A stretch of 64,000 nucleotides of DNA from Lentisphaeria bacterium (GCA_017450705.1 JAFSTC010000048.1:1-64000); one strand, 5' to 3'; positions 15,124 through 23,735 are shown, counted from the stretch's first letter. Notes: generated from the letters alone by a model not told the origin. Numbers and translations are program-made.

Positions 15124-17231
15124 TGGACCGATTCTATTATCAAAACAGTATTGCCGGATTTCTTGCCGACTCCGAGGACGCCGTTCTCGGGGCGCTGGCG
15201 AGAAACAATACGTTTGATTTGGTCGATCTGCAGCGCAATGCGTGGCTCTATGAGATCCGGTTTCTGAAAGATTTGCTGCGGGCGGAGTCTGCCGGGCAGA
15301 TCGTCTTCGAATACTCTATCCCCCGTTTGGGCAAGCGCATCGACGTAGTTTTGCTGCTGCATGGCATCGTCTTTGTCCTTGAGTTCAAAGTTGGTGCAGA
15401 CGGATACTTGCGTCAGGACTTGGAACAGGTATGGGATTACGCGCTCGACCTGAAAAATTTCCACGAGGCCAGCCGCGATTTGACCATCGTCCCGATTTTG
15501 GTCGCCACCGATGCGGAGAGTGCTTCAGTCAAAAAAGAGGTCTCCCGCTATGACGATCGGGTCTTCGAGCCGATTTCCGCCAATGCGGAGGCGTTGCCAG
15601 AGATCATCCGGCAATTTACAAAAGAATACGCCTGCGATGCCGATTTGAGCCGCTGGGTGTTCAGCCGCTATATGCCGACGCCAACGATCATTCAGGCGGC
15701 AAGCTCGCTTTATCTCAATCACTCGGTCGCCGACATCACCAAAACGGAGGCTGCCGGCGAAAATTTGCAGCGGACGAGCGAGTTCGTGATGAATGTCATC
15801 GAACACTCGCGCACCAATCGCGAAAAGTCGATCTGCTTTGTTACCGGTGTGCCCGGCGCGGGGAAGACCTTGGTCGGCTTGAATATCGCGGTCCGGCAGT
15901 TCGAAAAGAAAGATTTGGCGGTCTATCTCTCCGGAAATCAGCCGCTCGTTGCGGTTTTAAGTGAAGCGTTGGCGCGAGACAAAAAACGGCAAGAGGAAGA
16001 ACGCGATCCGAACAAGCGTTACAACTTGACCGATGCGCGGCGAGAGGTGAAATCCTTTATCCAGATCGTCCACCATTATCGCGACACCACGTTGGACAAG
16101 CTCAAAAAGCCAATCCTAAACGGCATTTTGGAAATTGATCCGGCGAAAGTTGACAGACACAAGAACGATGGTTATTCGGAAGTCGAGCATGTGGCGATTT
16201 TCGACGAAGCCCAGCGCGCGTGGACTCAAGAGCATTTGGCGAACTGGCTGAACCGCAAAAAAGGTTTTGCCGACTTCCCCATGTCCGAGCCGGAGTTTTT
16301 GATCTGGTCGCTGAACTTGCGCGAAGACTGGGCGGTTATCGTCTGTCTGGTCGGCGGCGGTCAGGAGATCAACACAGGTGAAGCGGGGATCAGCGAGTGG
16401 TTGCGGGCGATCAACGCGAGCTTCCCGGACTGGAATGTGTTTATCTCGGACGAACTGACGGGCAAAGAATATGCCGAGGGCGAACTGGAAGGACTGTTGC
16501 AAGCCAACAGTCACGTGGAGAGGAGTTCCGAATTGCATTTAGCGGTCTCCATGCGTTCCTTCCGTGCGGAGCAGCTTTCCAACTTCGTGCACCACTTACT
16601 GGAGGGCAATGTCCCCGAGGCGCAGCGGCTGCTTGCGACTTTGAAGGGGAAATATCCTATCGTACTGACCCGTGACCTCGATGCGGCAAAGAACTGGCTG
16701 CGGAAACAGGCGCGAGGCACGGAACGTTACGGCATGGTGGTTTCTTCGCAAGCGCAGCGTCTGCGCCCGCTCGCAATCGATGTCCGCTGCAAACCAGATA
16801 CGGTGCATTGGTTTTTGGATGATATTACCGACATCCGCTCCTCTCAGTTCCTAGAAGACGCGGCATCAGAGTTCGATGTGCAGGGCTTGGAGCTTGACTG
16901 GACCTGTCTGGTTTGGGACGGCGACCTGCGCTGGAACAACGGTGCATGGCAAAACTTCTCCTTCACCGGCAACCGCTGGATGAACATCCGCGCCGAAGAA
17001 CGTAAGGCATATCAAATCAACGCCTACCGAGTCCTGCTGACCCGTGCCCGCCAAGGCATGGTGATCTGCGTCCCCGAGGGAAATCCCGAAGACACCACCC
17101 GTCTTCCCGCCTTCTACGATGGTACATATAACTATCTCGGGCAAATCGGCATTGAAGAAATCGGAGGAAAAAGTGCCATGTGTAACACTGCAATAAATCT
17201 ATCAACGAATTTGCCCATTAGCTTTATATGA
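15123..17231 (+). CDS. DUF2075 (Schlafen-like) helicase with N-terminal PD-(D/E)XK-like nuclease
   Basis: Encodes 702 residues; the start overlaps the previous stop (TGATG). Residues 60-100 hold GKRIDVVLLLHG then FVLEFKVG, a D...ExK nuclease-like core. The SF1 helicase-like part has Walker A GVPGAGKT (242-249), Walker B AIFDEAQRAW and the C-terminal YRVLLTRARQGMVI motif. DUF2075 proteins are related to the helicase part of Schlafen proteins. With the GIY-YIG partner this gives two nucleases and one motor, a composition typical of phage-defence operons. I do not recognise the exact pair as a named system. Confidence 0.82.
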   Translation: MDRFYYQNSIAGFLADSEDAVLGALARNNTFDLVDLQRNAWLYEIRFLKDLLRAESAGQIVFEYSIPRLGKRIDVVLLLHGIVFVLEFKVGADGYLRQDLEQVWDYALDLKNFHEASRDLTIVPILVATDAESASVKKEVSRYDDRVFEPISANAEALPEIIRQFTKEYACDADLSRWVFSRYMPTPTIIQAASSLYLNHSVADITKTEAAGENLQRTSEFVMNVIEHSRTNREKSICFVTGVPGAGKTLVGLNIAVRQFEKKDLAVYLSGNQPLVAVLSEALARDKKRQEEERDPNKRYNLTDARREVKSFIQIVHHYRDTTLDKLKKPILNGILEIDPAKVDRHKNDGYSEVEHVAIFDEAQRAWTQEHLANWLNRKKGFADFPMSEPEFLIWSLNLREDWAVIVCLVGGGQEINTGEAGISEWLRAINASFPDWNVFISDELTGKEYAEGELEGLLQANSHVERSSELHLAVSMRSFRAEQLSNFVHHLLEGNVPEAQRLLATLKGKYPIVLTRDLDAAKNWLRKQARGTERYGMVVSSQAQRLRPLAIDVRCKPDTVHWFLDDITDIRSSQFLEDAASEFDVQGLELDWTCLVWDGDLRWNNGAWQNFSFTGNRWMNIRAEERKAYQINAYRVLLTRARQGMVICVPEGNPEDTTRLPAFYDGTYNYLGQIGIEEIGGKSAMCNTAINLSTNLPISFI

Positions 17232-17296
17232 AAACTATCCACCTGCTGAAAGAATCATTTTTGAGTCCAATATCAACTCCGTGAAAAGGAAAAATT

Positions 17297-17863
17297 ATGG
17301 CAAAGAAGAAAAATAAGTTTAAAGAAAAAATAAAAAAGGAATTTGAGTATTATTGCTCTATCAAAGAATCAGAGAAAAGGCTCACAGCCCGTACAATCCG
17401 TGTTTTTAATCGTGGGAACCATAGGGGATGCGAATCTGGGTGCGTTGATTTAGAAGCAGAAAAATTTAATCTAACATTGGAGGTTGAACGCAATTGCAAT
17501 TCAGCAAAAGATTTTAAGTTTAAAATATTCAACCATACTTTTATGGATGAACCGTGTTATCGCTTTGATTCAGATGGTGACGGTCATTTAAACAAAGGAG
17601 ATATATATTTGCCAGAGAAATTCGTTGAAACTCCTCATTTTCACAAGTATGACAAAAATGGCGACCTAATTGCATACAAAACAGATGATTGGATAACTGA
17701 CAAGGATAAACTTTTATCTGATCAGTGCGCGGCATTGGCATCTTTTGCCAATGAGGAAAATATTGTTTATGATGAATTGCCCAATATCTGTAATGAAGGT
17801 GAACTGTTTCCACCAGAAAATAAAATGCATGATCCATTAGAAGGAGAAGATTTCAATGAATGA
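17297..17863 (+). CDS. AT-rich hypothetical protein, first of a coupled pair
   Basis: Encodes 188 residues. AAAAGGA lies 8 to 9 bases before the ATG. The protein has a Lys-rich N-terminus, a middle with RVFNRGNHRGCESGC, and a Cys/His/Asp-rich section (CYRFDSDGDGHLNKGD, then HFHKYDKNGD) that could bind metal. The DSDGDGH and DKNGD stretches recall EF-hand-like loops but lack the full pattern. The gene is far richer in A+T than its neighbours and overlaps the next gene by 8 bases. It resembles the small partners found with DUF1828-type proteins. Function unknown. Confidence 0.65.
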   Translation: MAKKKNKFKEKIKKEFEYYCSIKESEKRLTARTIRVFNRGNHRGCESGCVDLEAEKFNLTLEVERNCNSAKDFKFKIFNHTFMDEPCYRFDSDGDGHLNKGDIYLPEKFVETPHFHKYDKNGDLIAYKTDDWITDKDKLLSDQCAALASFANEENIVYDELPNICNEGELFPPENKMHDPLEGEDFNE

Positions 17864-18716
17864 GATAATAACAAATATAACGCATCTCTTTCAAGATATA
17901 AAATGTGATTTTAATTTTCTCTGGAATTTTAAATTGCGGGGGAATACTGTTGAGATCATAACTCCATTTTCTACTCTGGCAAGAAATACGCTTTCTGTGT
18001 TTATCACGCAAAGAGAAAACCGTTTTATCGTATCAGATGGCAGACGTCTTTTTGATAATATTGAAGAAAATAATTTTGAAATAAATAGACGAAATGCTGT
18101 TTATTTAGATGAAATAGCATCGATTTATGAAGTAAAGAAGACAACGGAAAATCATCTTTACTTTAAAAGTACTGATAATATAAAACTAATCAGCTCATAT
18201 ATTTATGATATTGTTTTTTTTCAAAAAGCCGTGTTTGATAATATTTTTGCTGACGAGATGTTTTTTTTATCTGAGGTACAAGATGGTTGGTTTTCAACCC
18301 GGATGAACAATTTGTTATCAAAAAAGATTGATGAAAATAAAAAACATAACAGGTTGTTTTCTGTTCCCAAAGGGCATCCGCTTATGAAAGTGGCTGGGTT
18401 CAACACTGTTTTACAGTATCAGGGCTGTGCAACACTTTGGGCGGCTATGTACATTACAGGCTCAACTCAAGGAGTATATGCGGATCATATCTGCCGTGCC
18501 AATACTGGTTTTATGTATGTAAAGAACGAAACGACATTGAATTGTCAGGTTAAGCTCGCGGCAATATTTGATGAAGATGCAAAAGGCAATGATTCGCAAT
18601 ATGAGCGTATAAAATTTGCTAAAAGTGTCATGAATAATTCTTTTTCATTTTCGCGTTATACATATTTGGATTTCAACGCTATTGATGATCTTTCAAAATT
18701 ATATGAGTCTGCATAA
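17856..18716 (+). CDS. DUF1828-like protein, second of a coupled pair
   Basis: Encodes 286 residues, with the start inside the previous gene. Residues 1-95 contain VEIITPFSTLARNTLSVFI, then RFIVSDGRRLFDNI, the pattern of DUF1828: two strands followed by an Ile-x-Asp-Gly loop. The remainder is aromatic-rich, with WFSTRMNNLLSKK and a Lys-rich helix, and no catalytic signature. Low GC and different codon use mark this pair as recently acquired. Such two-gene units often travel in defence islands or as toxin-antitoxin-like pairs. That link is inference. Confidence 0.6.
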   Translation: MNEIITNITHLFQDIKCDFNFLWNFKLRGNTVEIITPFSTLARNTLSVFITQRENRFIVSDGRRLFDNIEENNFEINRRNAVYLDEIASIYEVKKTTENHLYFKSTDNIKLISSYIYDIVFFQKAVFDNIFADEMFFLSEVQDGWFSTRMNNLLSKKIDENKKHNRLFSVPKGHPLMKVAGFNTVLQYQGCATLWAAMYITGSTQGVYADHICRANTGFMYVKNETTLNCQVKLAAIFDEDAKGNDSQYERIKFAKSVMNNSFSFSRYTYLDFNAIDDLSKLYESA

Positions 18717-18926
18717 TGTTTCCACATTGATTTAGCCGACGAATTCCTGTGATGTTTTTGCCGTAGCAATATGGTGTATCCTTGTGTTTCCGGAGAAAGC
18801 GGAGAATGCGGTTTGGGGTGGGGAGCAAATTCTACGTTTTTGTCCTTGTGTTATCGGAGAATGTTTGCTTGTCAAAGAGTTGCAAAAGGTGAGGCCGGTT
18901 CGGATTTGGCGTTTATTGCGCCACCA

Positions 18927-19136
18927 TTTTTTTGCCCTGACGGGCAAAAAACATGAAGCCTGAAAAGGCTTCGCTTCATGGCACGCAGTGCCGCTTCATG
19001 CGGCGCCAGCCGCGCTTCATACGCCGTCCGGCGTGCTTCATTTCGCCTTTTCAGATGAAGCATTGCTCTGCATTCGCTCCGCAATATGAAGCAACTCCGC
19101 TTCGCTTCGTTATGAAGCGCTCGCTTCGCGAGTAGG
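18927..19136 (+). repeat. Multi-hairpin array, copy B (GCTTCAT/ATGAAGC spacers)
   Basis: Opens with an inverted repeat of 10 to 11 bp (18927-18937 with 18942-18951). It continues with GAAGCC-TGAAAA-GGCTTC (18955), GGCAC-GCA-GTGCC (18980), GCGGC-GCCA-GCCGC (19000) and ACGCC-GTCC-GGCGT (19021), each followed by GCTTCAT. The second half has three ATGAAGC spacers (19055, 19086, 19112) separating further stems, and ends in CTCGC-TTC-GCGAGTAGGGAT. Arm sequences differ from array A, yet pairing and order are kept. Confidence 0.85.
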
Positions 19137-19179
19137 GATGGTGTTGCCGTTTACAGCGCGGCTTCACCGCTTAGAAGGG

Positions 19180-19205
19180 CACGAAGCCGCAAGGCTTTGC
19201 TTCCT
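19180..19205 (+). repeat. Fragment of a third hairpin array
   Basis: CACGAAGCCGCAAGGCTT here is identical to the start of the first GAAGCC hairpin in array A, then diverges. It lies 44 bases after array B ends. Confidence 0.55.
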
Positions 19206-19299
19206 TGTCCGCCGCAGCCTTGGCGAAGGTGGATGAAGCTTTCCCGCTCCGCGAGTGCGGGCACATGACGCTGCACCCGTTCCGGCGGGGAAGGCGTGA

Positions 19300-21672
19300 T
19301 CACTTCGGGTATTTTTTGAAACCCCACATCCGCCGCACGACCGGATCGCCGGGCAGACCGGTCTGCAGGATTTGGTCGCGGATGACGATCTTCCGTTCGT
19401 CCGGAGCGGTGTTGTAATCGCGTCCGAGGCGGATCAGCGGGAGCCGCAGACGCTTGACCTCATTGCAGAAAGCTTCCATTTTCGGCCCGGAGTCCTGCTC
19501 GTCGGCGAGGAAAATGGCGATCGCTTTCACCAGGACCGTCTGCCGGGCGAGATCGTACTTGGCATGGGTCAGGTCCCATACGAGCTTGTCGCGGAAAGCC
19601 TGCACTTCGGCGGTGCGTTCGTACAGCCGTTCGAAAGCGCCCGCACGCAGCCACTCGAGCCCCTTCTGCTCGGCGAACAGGCGGAAGGTGCGGATCTCCG
19701 AAAGAAGCCTGCGGAAGCGGACGATCTCCGGCGTGAACTTGAATTCCGAGTAGATCGTCGGATCGTAGGGAGCGGGCAGCGCGTAGATGAATTCGAAGAA
19801 TCCTTCGATCCCGAGGAGCCGGTCATACTCTCCCGAGGGGGCGGTCCGCAGACGGAAGGGCATGGGCCGGTCCAGCGAGTCGCAGGCCAGGACTTTTTTC
19901 ATGACCTCGCGATCGCCGAAGACCCGCACATACGCCGGCAGGGCGGAGCCGGCATCGAATCCGGACTGTTTCAGCTGGCGGATCAGCGGGGCCAGATTGT
20001 CGGCCGTCGCCAGGACGGCGTCGAATGTCCGCTCCTGCTGCCGGCGCAGGGTGGCGATATGGGCGTTCACACTGCACTGCTCCAGCGACGGGAGATCCAG
20101 TTTGATTTTTTTCAGTGACGCGAAATCGAGGCCGCGGAGCAGAACGATGGCCCGGGCGGTCTCCTTCGCGGTGCGCTGCAGCATGGAAAGCGGGACCACG
20201 CACGTTTCGATCCGGATCCGGATGTTCGGTTCGGCGTCCCGTTTCAGCTTTTCCAGATCCTCGAGCACGGCCGTCAGCTCGTCCGGTCCGGATCCGAGCC
20301 GGGCCAGTATCGCGTCGAGTTTCTCCAGATATTTCAGGTTCGTCTCGATCTGCCGCCGCAGCGCCGCGGCCTCGGTCAGCAGCTTCGCCATGAAGGCCGG
20401 AGCCGGGGAGGGGAAAAGCCGTTCCGCCTCGAAGATGACCGCCGTCGACCGCTTCAGCCCGGCGATGTCCTCCCGGTTGCTGTCGTCGCGCATCGCCGTC
20501 TCGGCCCGGAGAAACGCATCCAGGAGCTTCTTGACGGCGAATGCCTCCTTGCGCATGGCCGGAGCCGTGGTGTCGTTCCAGCCCCAGATGTTGGGGTCGG
20601 CGTCGGTGATCATGCCGAGGATGCGCGCGGCCTCGATCCAGTTGCCCGCGCCCAGCGCCGATTTGGCCAGAAGCCAGTTTTTGCGGACGTTTTCCCAAAG
20701 GGTCATGGAGCGCTCCAGTTCGTGATACGCGACCTCGTTGTCTTTGGCGCCGCGCCGGGTCCGGGACTCCCGCAAAAGCTCCCGGGCCCGCGTGAAATTT
20801 TCCGCCGCCGCCTCGGAACGGGCGCTTTCAAGACAGCTGTCGGAAGAGGATTCGACCCCCAGCCACACCCAGTTGAGCGCCAGAGCGATGAAGATCGTCA
20901 CCGCGATGATGCCCAGACTGGACCAGATGCGGATCTGCGCGTGTTCGGTCCGGCCGTCCGCGAATTTGAAGTCGACGAAGGCGATGCTCACCACGTCGTT
21001 GTCCGCCAGCAGACGCTCGGTCGAGGGCAGGAGCCGGGTCCCGTTGACGAAAGTCCCGTTCCTGCTGCCGAGATCCCGGAGCCAGCAGCCGTCGGCCTTG
21101 GTGGTGAATTCGGCATGCTTCTGGGAGACCAGCTGGTTGTCGACGGCGATGTCGCACCCCGGAGCGGAACCGGCGGTCATCTTCGCCCGTACAAGGGGCA
21201 CCGACTGGCCTTTGCGGTCGGTGTTGAGGTAAAAGAGGCGGTGCTGCGCGGTCTGCACGCGTTTTACCCGTTCGACGAAAAGCGTGCAGTTCCCGATGGA
21301 GATCTGATCGTTCGGCGCGAGGATCTTTTCCCGGATCTGTTTCGATTTGCAGAATATCCCGTTGCGGCTGTTCGTGTCGCGCAGACAGAGCCGTCCGCCG
21401 CGCATCATGATCACCGCATGGTGTCCGCTGGCGACGCTGTCTTCCTTCGGGATCACCCAGGTGCATTCGGAACTGCGTCCGATGGTGATGGCCTCCGCGG
21501 CGGAAAAATCGGCCTGTTCATACAGCACTCTGCCGCTGAATTCCAGACGCAGGTTCAACTGTTCCGGGGCCTTTCTGCGCCAGGGCAGCCATCCTCCCCG
21601 CCGGTCTGCCGGGAGGCCGGCGGGACCGGATCTTTCTCCGGCGGCCCCGCCGGCGGGTCTCTCTGAATCCAT
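19300..21672 (-). CDS. Membrane protein with two FHA domains and large C-terminal region (copy 1)
   Basis: Encodes 790 residues, with GGAGAG before the ATG. FHA domain 1 spans about residues 45-133 (TIGRSSECTWVIP, SGHH, NSRNGIF). FHA 2 spans about 150-235 (GSAPGCDIAV, SQKHAEF, LGSRNGTFVNG). One membrane segment (254-272) follows, then about 500 helical residues with coiled-coil character. FHA domains bind phosphothreonine, so this is a likely reader of the Ser/Thr kinases in the same locus. It is paralogous over its length to the protein at 27774-30107; both end in GLPGDPVVRRMWGFK. It is the last gene of the pilus locus. Confidence 0.85.
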   Translation of the reverse strand: MDSERPAGGAAGERSGPAGLPADRRGGWLPWRRKAPEQLNLRLEFSGRVLYEQADFSAAEAITIGRSSECTWVIPKEDSVASGHHAVIMMRGGRLCLRDTNSRNGIFCKSKQIREKILAPNDQISIGNCTLFVERVKRVQTAQHRLFYLNTDRKGQSVPLVRAKMTAGSAPGCDIAVDNQLVSQKHAEFTTKADGCWLRDLGSRNGTFVNGTRLLPSTERLLADNDVVSIAFVDFKFADGRTEHAQIRIWSSLGIIAVTIFIALALNWVWLGVESSSDSCLESARSEAAAENFTRARELLRESRTRRGAKDNEVAYHELERSMTLWENVRKNWLLAKSALGAGNWIEAARILGMITDADPNIWGWNDTTAPAMRKEAFAVKKLLDAFLRAETAMRDDSNREDIAGLKRSTAVIFEAERLFPSPAPAFMAKLLTEAAALRRQIETNLKYLEKLDAILARLGSGPDELTAVLEDLEKLKRDAEPNIRIRIETCVVPLSMLQRTAKETARAIVLLRGLDFASLKKIKLDLPSLEQCSVNAHIATLRRQQERTFDAVLATADNLAPLIRQLKQSGFDAGSALPAYVRVFGDREVMKKVLACDSLDRPMPFRLRTAPSGEYDRLLGIEGFFEFIYALPAPYDPTIYSEFKFTPEIVRFRRLLSEIRTFRLFAEQKGLEWLRAGAFERLYERTAEVQAFRDKLVWDLTHAKYDLARQTVLVKAIAIFLADEQDSGPKMEAFCNEVKRLRLPLIRLGRDYNTAPDERKIVIRDQILQTGLPGDPVVRRMWGFKKYPK

Positions 21673-21773
21673 GATATCTCTCCGCCTTGCAAAACGTTCC
21701 GTTCGTTACCGGCTCCCCATGCCTTCCGCAGGGGGGATGAGCCGTCTTCAGATCCGCCGCCCTGCCGGCGCAT

Positions 21774-21992
21774 TCATTTGGACATCGAGTCCGAATACGC
21801 CTGCGCCTTTTGGGCGTCCGCGCTGCGGTCGGACTGCTGCCGGGCGTGCATTTGCGCCGCCTCCGAGTGATTGCCGGTCACCGCCCGCGCGGAGGTCACG
21901 AATCCGCCGCCGACCGCGCGGCTGAACACGACGACCGCCACGACGGTCGCCGCGGCGATCAGTACGGTCAGCAGAACATATTTCATAACCAT
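21774..21992 (-). CDS. Flp-pilin-like small protein lacking a prepilin leader
   Basis: Encodes 72 residues (second possible ATG at 21986). The hydrophobic helix MKYVLLTVLIAAATVVAV starts at the N-terminus itself, so the usual basic leader with Gly before the cleavage site and Glu at +5 is absent. The tail (TGNHSEAAQ to DSMSK) closely follows the tail of the main Flp pilin at 46311-46613, which supports descent from it. It may be an unprocessed membrane-anchored pilin relative or a regulator of assembly. It lies in a small module with two secreted-protein genes. Confidence 0.65.
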   Translation of the reverse strand: MVMKYVLLTVLIAAATVVAVVVFSRAVGGGFVTSARAVTGNHSEAAQMHARQQSDRSADAQKAQAYSDSMSK

Positions 21993-22026
21993 GGCAGGTC
22001 CGTCTTTCCGGCGCGGGCGTGTTCTT

Positions 22027-22761
22027 TCACCACGAGAGCTTGTCCAGCGTCACCGGACCGCCGCCGTTCCGGGAACGCGAACCGGACGGTGCGGATCCCG
22101 GAGCGATCGAGGGGCCCGCGGTATTGTTGATCAGTTTGTTGTACAGCTTGTCGGCGAAATTCTCCAGCGTCTTGGAGAACAGCGCCTTGGCGGCTTTGTC
22201 GGCGAGATATCCCCCGGCCACCGAGACGACCGCTCCCCCCGCGGCGATCGCCACCAGCGCCGCGCCCCCCGTCGCGGCGGTGGCCGCCACCACCGCCGGG
22301 ATCGCCGCAGAAACCGCCGCGCCGATCCCGATCCCGACGATGACACCGGCCGTCTTCAGCGCGGTGTCCCGGAAGGAGGTCTTGAACTTTTCCCGGTCCC
22401 GGCTGACGAGAGACGTCACCATGTTGTACACCGAGGGTGCCAGATCGATCGCATTGGCGATCCAGCCGAGTTTCTTCACCAGCGGCCCCAGCTTACCGAT
22501 GTTGGCGGTGATGAAGCTCTGCGCCTTCCCCGAGAGATTTTTCCAGATGGAGGACTGTTTGAGGAATTCGGCGAGTTTTCCGCCGACGGCCTTGTCCACG
22601 TCCTTGGCCCCGTCGAGGAATCCGTCCACGGCGGAGTTCGTGTTCTTGGACGTGTCGAGCACGGAGTCGTACGGCGACCCGGATTCGGCCGCGTTGAGCG
22701 GCATGCCGATCCCCGTCAGCGCGAGGAACACAAAAAGCACAAGTCCGGCGAGTTTTCTCAT
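22027..22761 (-). CDS. Secreted helical/glycine-rich protein of the pilin module (copy 1)
   Basis: Encodes 244 residues. The start at 22761 overlaps the upstream stop (ATGA) and has GGAGGA before it. Signal peptide about residues 1-25 (MRKLAGLVLFVFLALTGIG). The middle is helical and Lys-rich. Residues about 135-195 are an Ala/Gly/Val-rich hydrophobic stretch that could insert in a membrane as a hairpin. The C-terminus is Ser/Gly/Arg-rich. By position it corresponds to the protein at 42149-42733 in the second module. I do not recognise a family; a pilus-associated outer protein is plausible. Confidence 0.6.
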   Translation of the reverse strand: MRKLAGLVLFVFLALTGIGMPLNAAESGSPYDSVLDTSKNTNSAVDGFLDGAKDVDKAVGGKLAEFLKQSSIWKNLSGKAQSFITANIGKLGPLVKKLGWIANAIDLAPSVYNMVTSLVSRDREKFKTSFRDTALKTAGVIVGIGIGAAVSAAIPAVVAATAATGGAALVAIAAGGAVVSVAGGYLADKAAKALFSKTLENFADKLYNKLINNTAGPSIAPGSAPSGSRSRNGGGPVTLDKLSW

Positions 22762-23735
22762 TTCGCGTCCTCCCAGGCCTTGAGCAGCGTGCCGGATTCG
22801 TTGATGTCGAACCACTCCAGCGCGAACCTGCCGGTCTTGTCAACGGCGACGATGAAGATGAAGCGCGGCGCGCCCGGATTGAGATAGGCGAAGAGCGCGC
22901 TGTCTTTGGAGACCAGCGAATAGACCGGTTCGATGTTTTTGCGGACACTCTGCGGGATCTTTTCGATCATCCCGGCCAGGCCGGCCTCATCCCGGGCGCC
23001 GAAGACCTTCTTCAGCACTTCCGGTTCTCCCCGCCGGAGGGCGCGGAGCGCGATCAGGCAGTTTGCCAGACCCTCGCGGTAAGGCTCCGTCATCAGTTTC
23101 TTCGCCAGCAGCGTGCGGGCGGCGGAGCGGAGCCTGATGTGCCGGAATTCGGCGGCGCGGTCCAGGTCTTTCGTCAGACCGGAGAGATCCGGCACCCCTT
23201 TTTCCGGGAAAAGACTGTTGAACTTCGCCAGGGTCGCGGAGTAGACTCTCCAGAGCGTGACCGACAGCGGCGCTTCTTTCGGCGTGACGGGCTCCAGGGA
23301 ATCGGCGAACTTCTCCCCGCGGAAGGTCTCGCCGGTCAGGAACACGAACTCCGCGCCCCGGCGGTCGGTGCCCCTGCCTTCGGTGCGTACCAGCAGGATC
23401 GCGTCCTGCCACGGCGAATAGAAGGCCGTGATGCCCCGGTCCGGCTGCTGGGCGCCGACCAGGATCAGCGAGGTGTTGAAAAAGTCCGAGAGTTCATAAG
23501 AGCGCTGTCCGTCGAACGTGTCCGCCGTGAGGCGCTCGAATTCCGCGGCGGCCGGCGGCATGAACCACTTGCGGAACGCCGTTCGGGGACTGCCGACTGC
23601 CGCCGATCTCACGATCAGCGCCTGTCCTCCGGATTCCAGCATAGAAAGCTCCTTTCCCGCAGGGTCTTCCGCGTACAGCGGCAGCAGCGAAAGACCGGTG
23701 ACGACGAGCAGATTTCTCAAGTTCATCTTTCTCAT
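22758..23735 (-). CDS. Secreted protein with FxTGxxFRGE motif (copy 1)
   Basis: Encodes 325 residues from the ATG at 23735; an in-frame ATG three codons later is equally possible. The N-terminal 25 residues look like a signal peptide (LRNLLVVTGLSLLPLYAE). The central block GITAFYSPWQDAILLVRT, then EFVFLTGETFRGEKF, closely parallels the protein at 42759-43727 (GIYAFYNPLQDNLFLF, FVFMTGSRFRGE). The two are clear paralogues of an unnamed family. Placement between pilin-like genes points to pilus assembly or surface display. No enzyme motif is visible. Confidence 0.65.
   Translation of the reverse strand: MRKMNLRNLLVVTGLSLLPLYAEDPAGKELSMLESGGQALIVRSAAVGSPRTAFRKWFMPPAAAEFERLTADTFDGQRSYELSDFFNTSLILVGAQQPDRGITAFYSPWQDAILLVRTEGRGTDRRGAEFVFLTGETFRGEKFADSLEPVTPKEAPLSVTLWRVYSATLAKFNSLFPEKGVPDLSGLTKDLDRAAEFRHIRLRSAARTLLAKKLMTEPYREGLANCLIALRALRRGEPEVLKKVFGARDEAGLAGMIEKIPQSVRKNIEPVYSLVSKDSALFAYLNPGAPRFIFIVAVDKTGRFALEWFDINESGTLLKAWEDAK

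Larger units (their letters stand above)
18717..19299. other. Gene-free interval with hairpin array B and decayed copy
   Basis: No gene. It contains two CGGAGAAT motifs (18800, 18853), a T-arm-like stretch ending in CCACCA just before array B, the array itself (18927-19136), and a fragment near 19180-19205 that repeats the first hairpin of array A. It separates the accessory island from the end of the pilus locus. Confidence 0.65.

Noticed and set aside
18880-18926. T-arm-like stretch before array B considered as a tRNA gene
   Set aside because: The T-loop lacks the invariant A58 and no acceptor or anticodon stem pairs; kept only as an observation on the arrays.
13695-19136. Hairpin arrays considered as CRISPR
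   Set aside because: Unit length varies, stems differ in sequence, the spacer word reverses half way, and no cas genes are near. The Cas4-like nuclease at 806 belongs to a phage/plasmid block.
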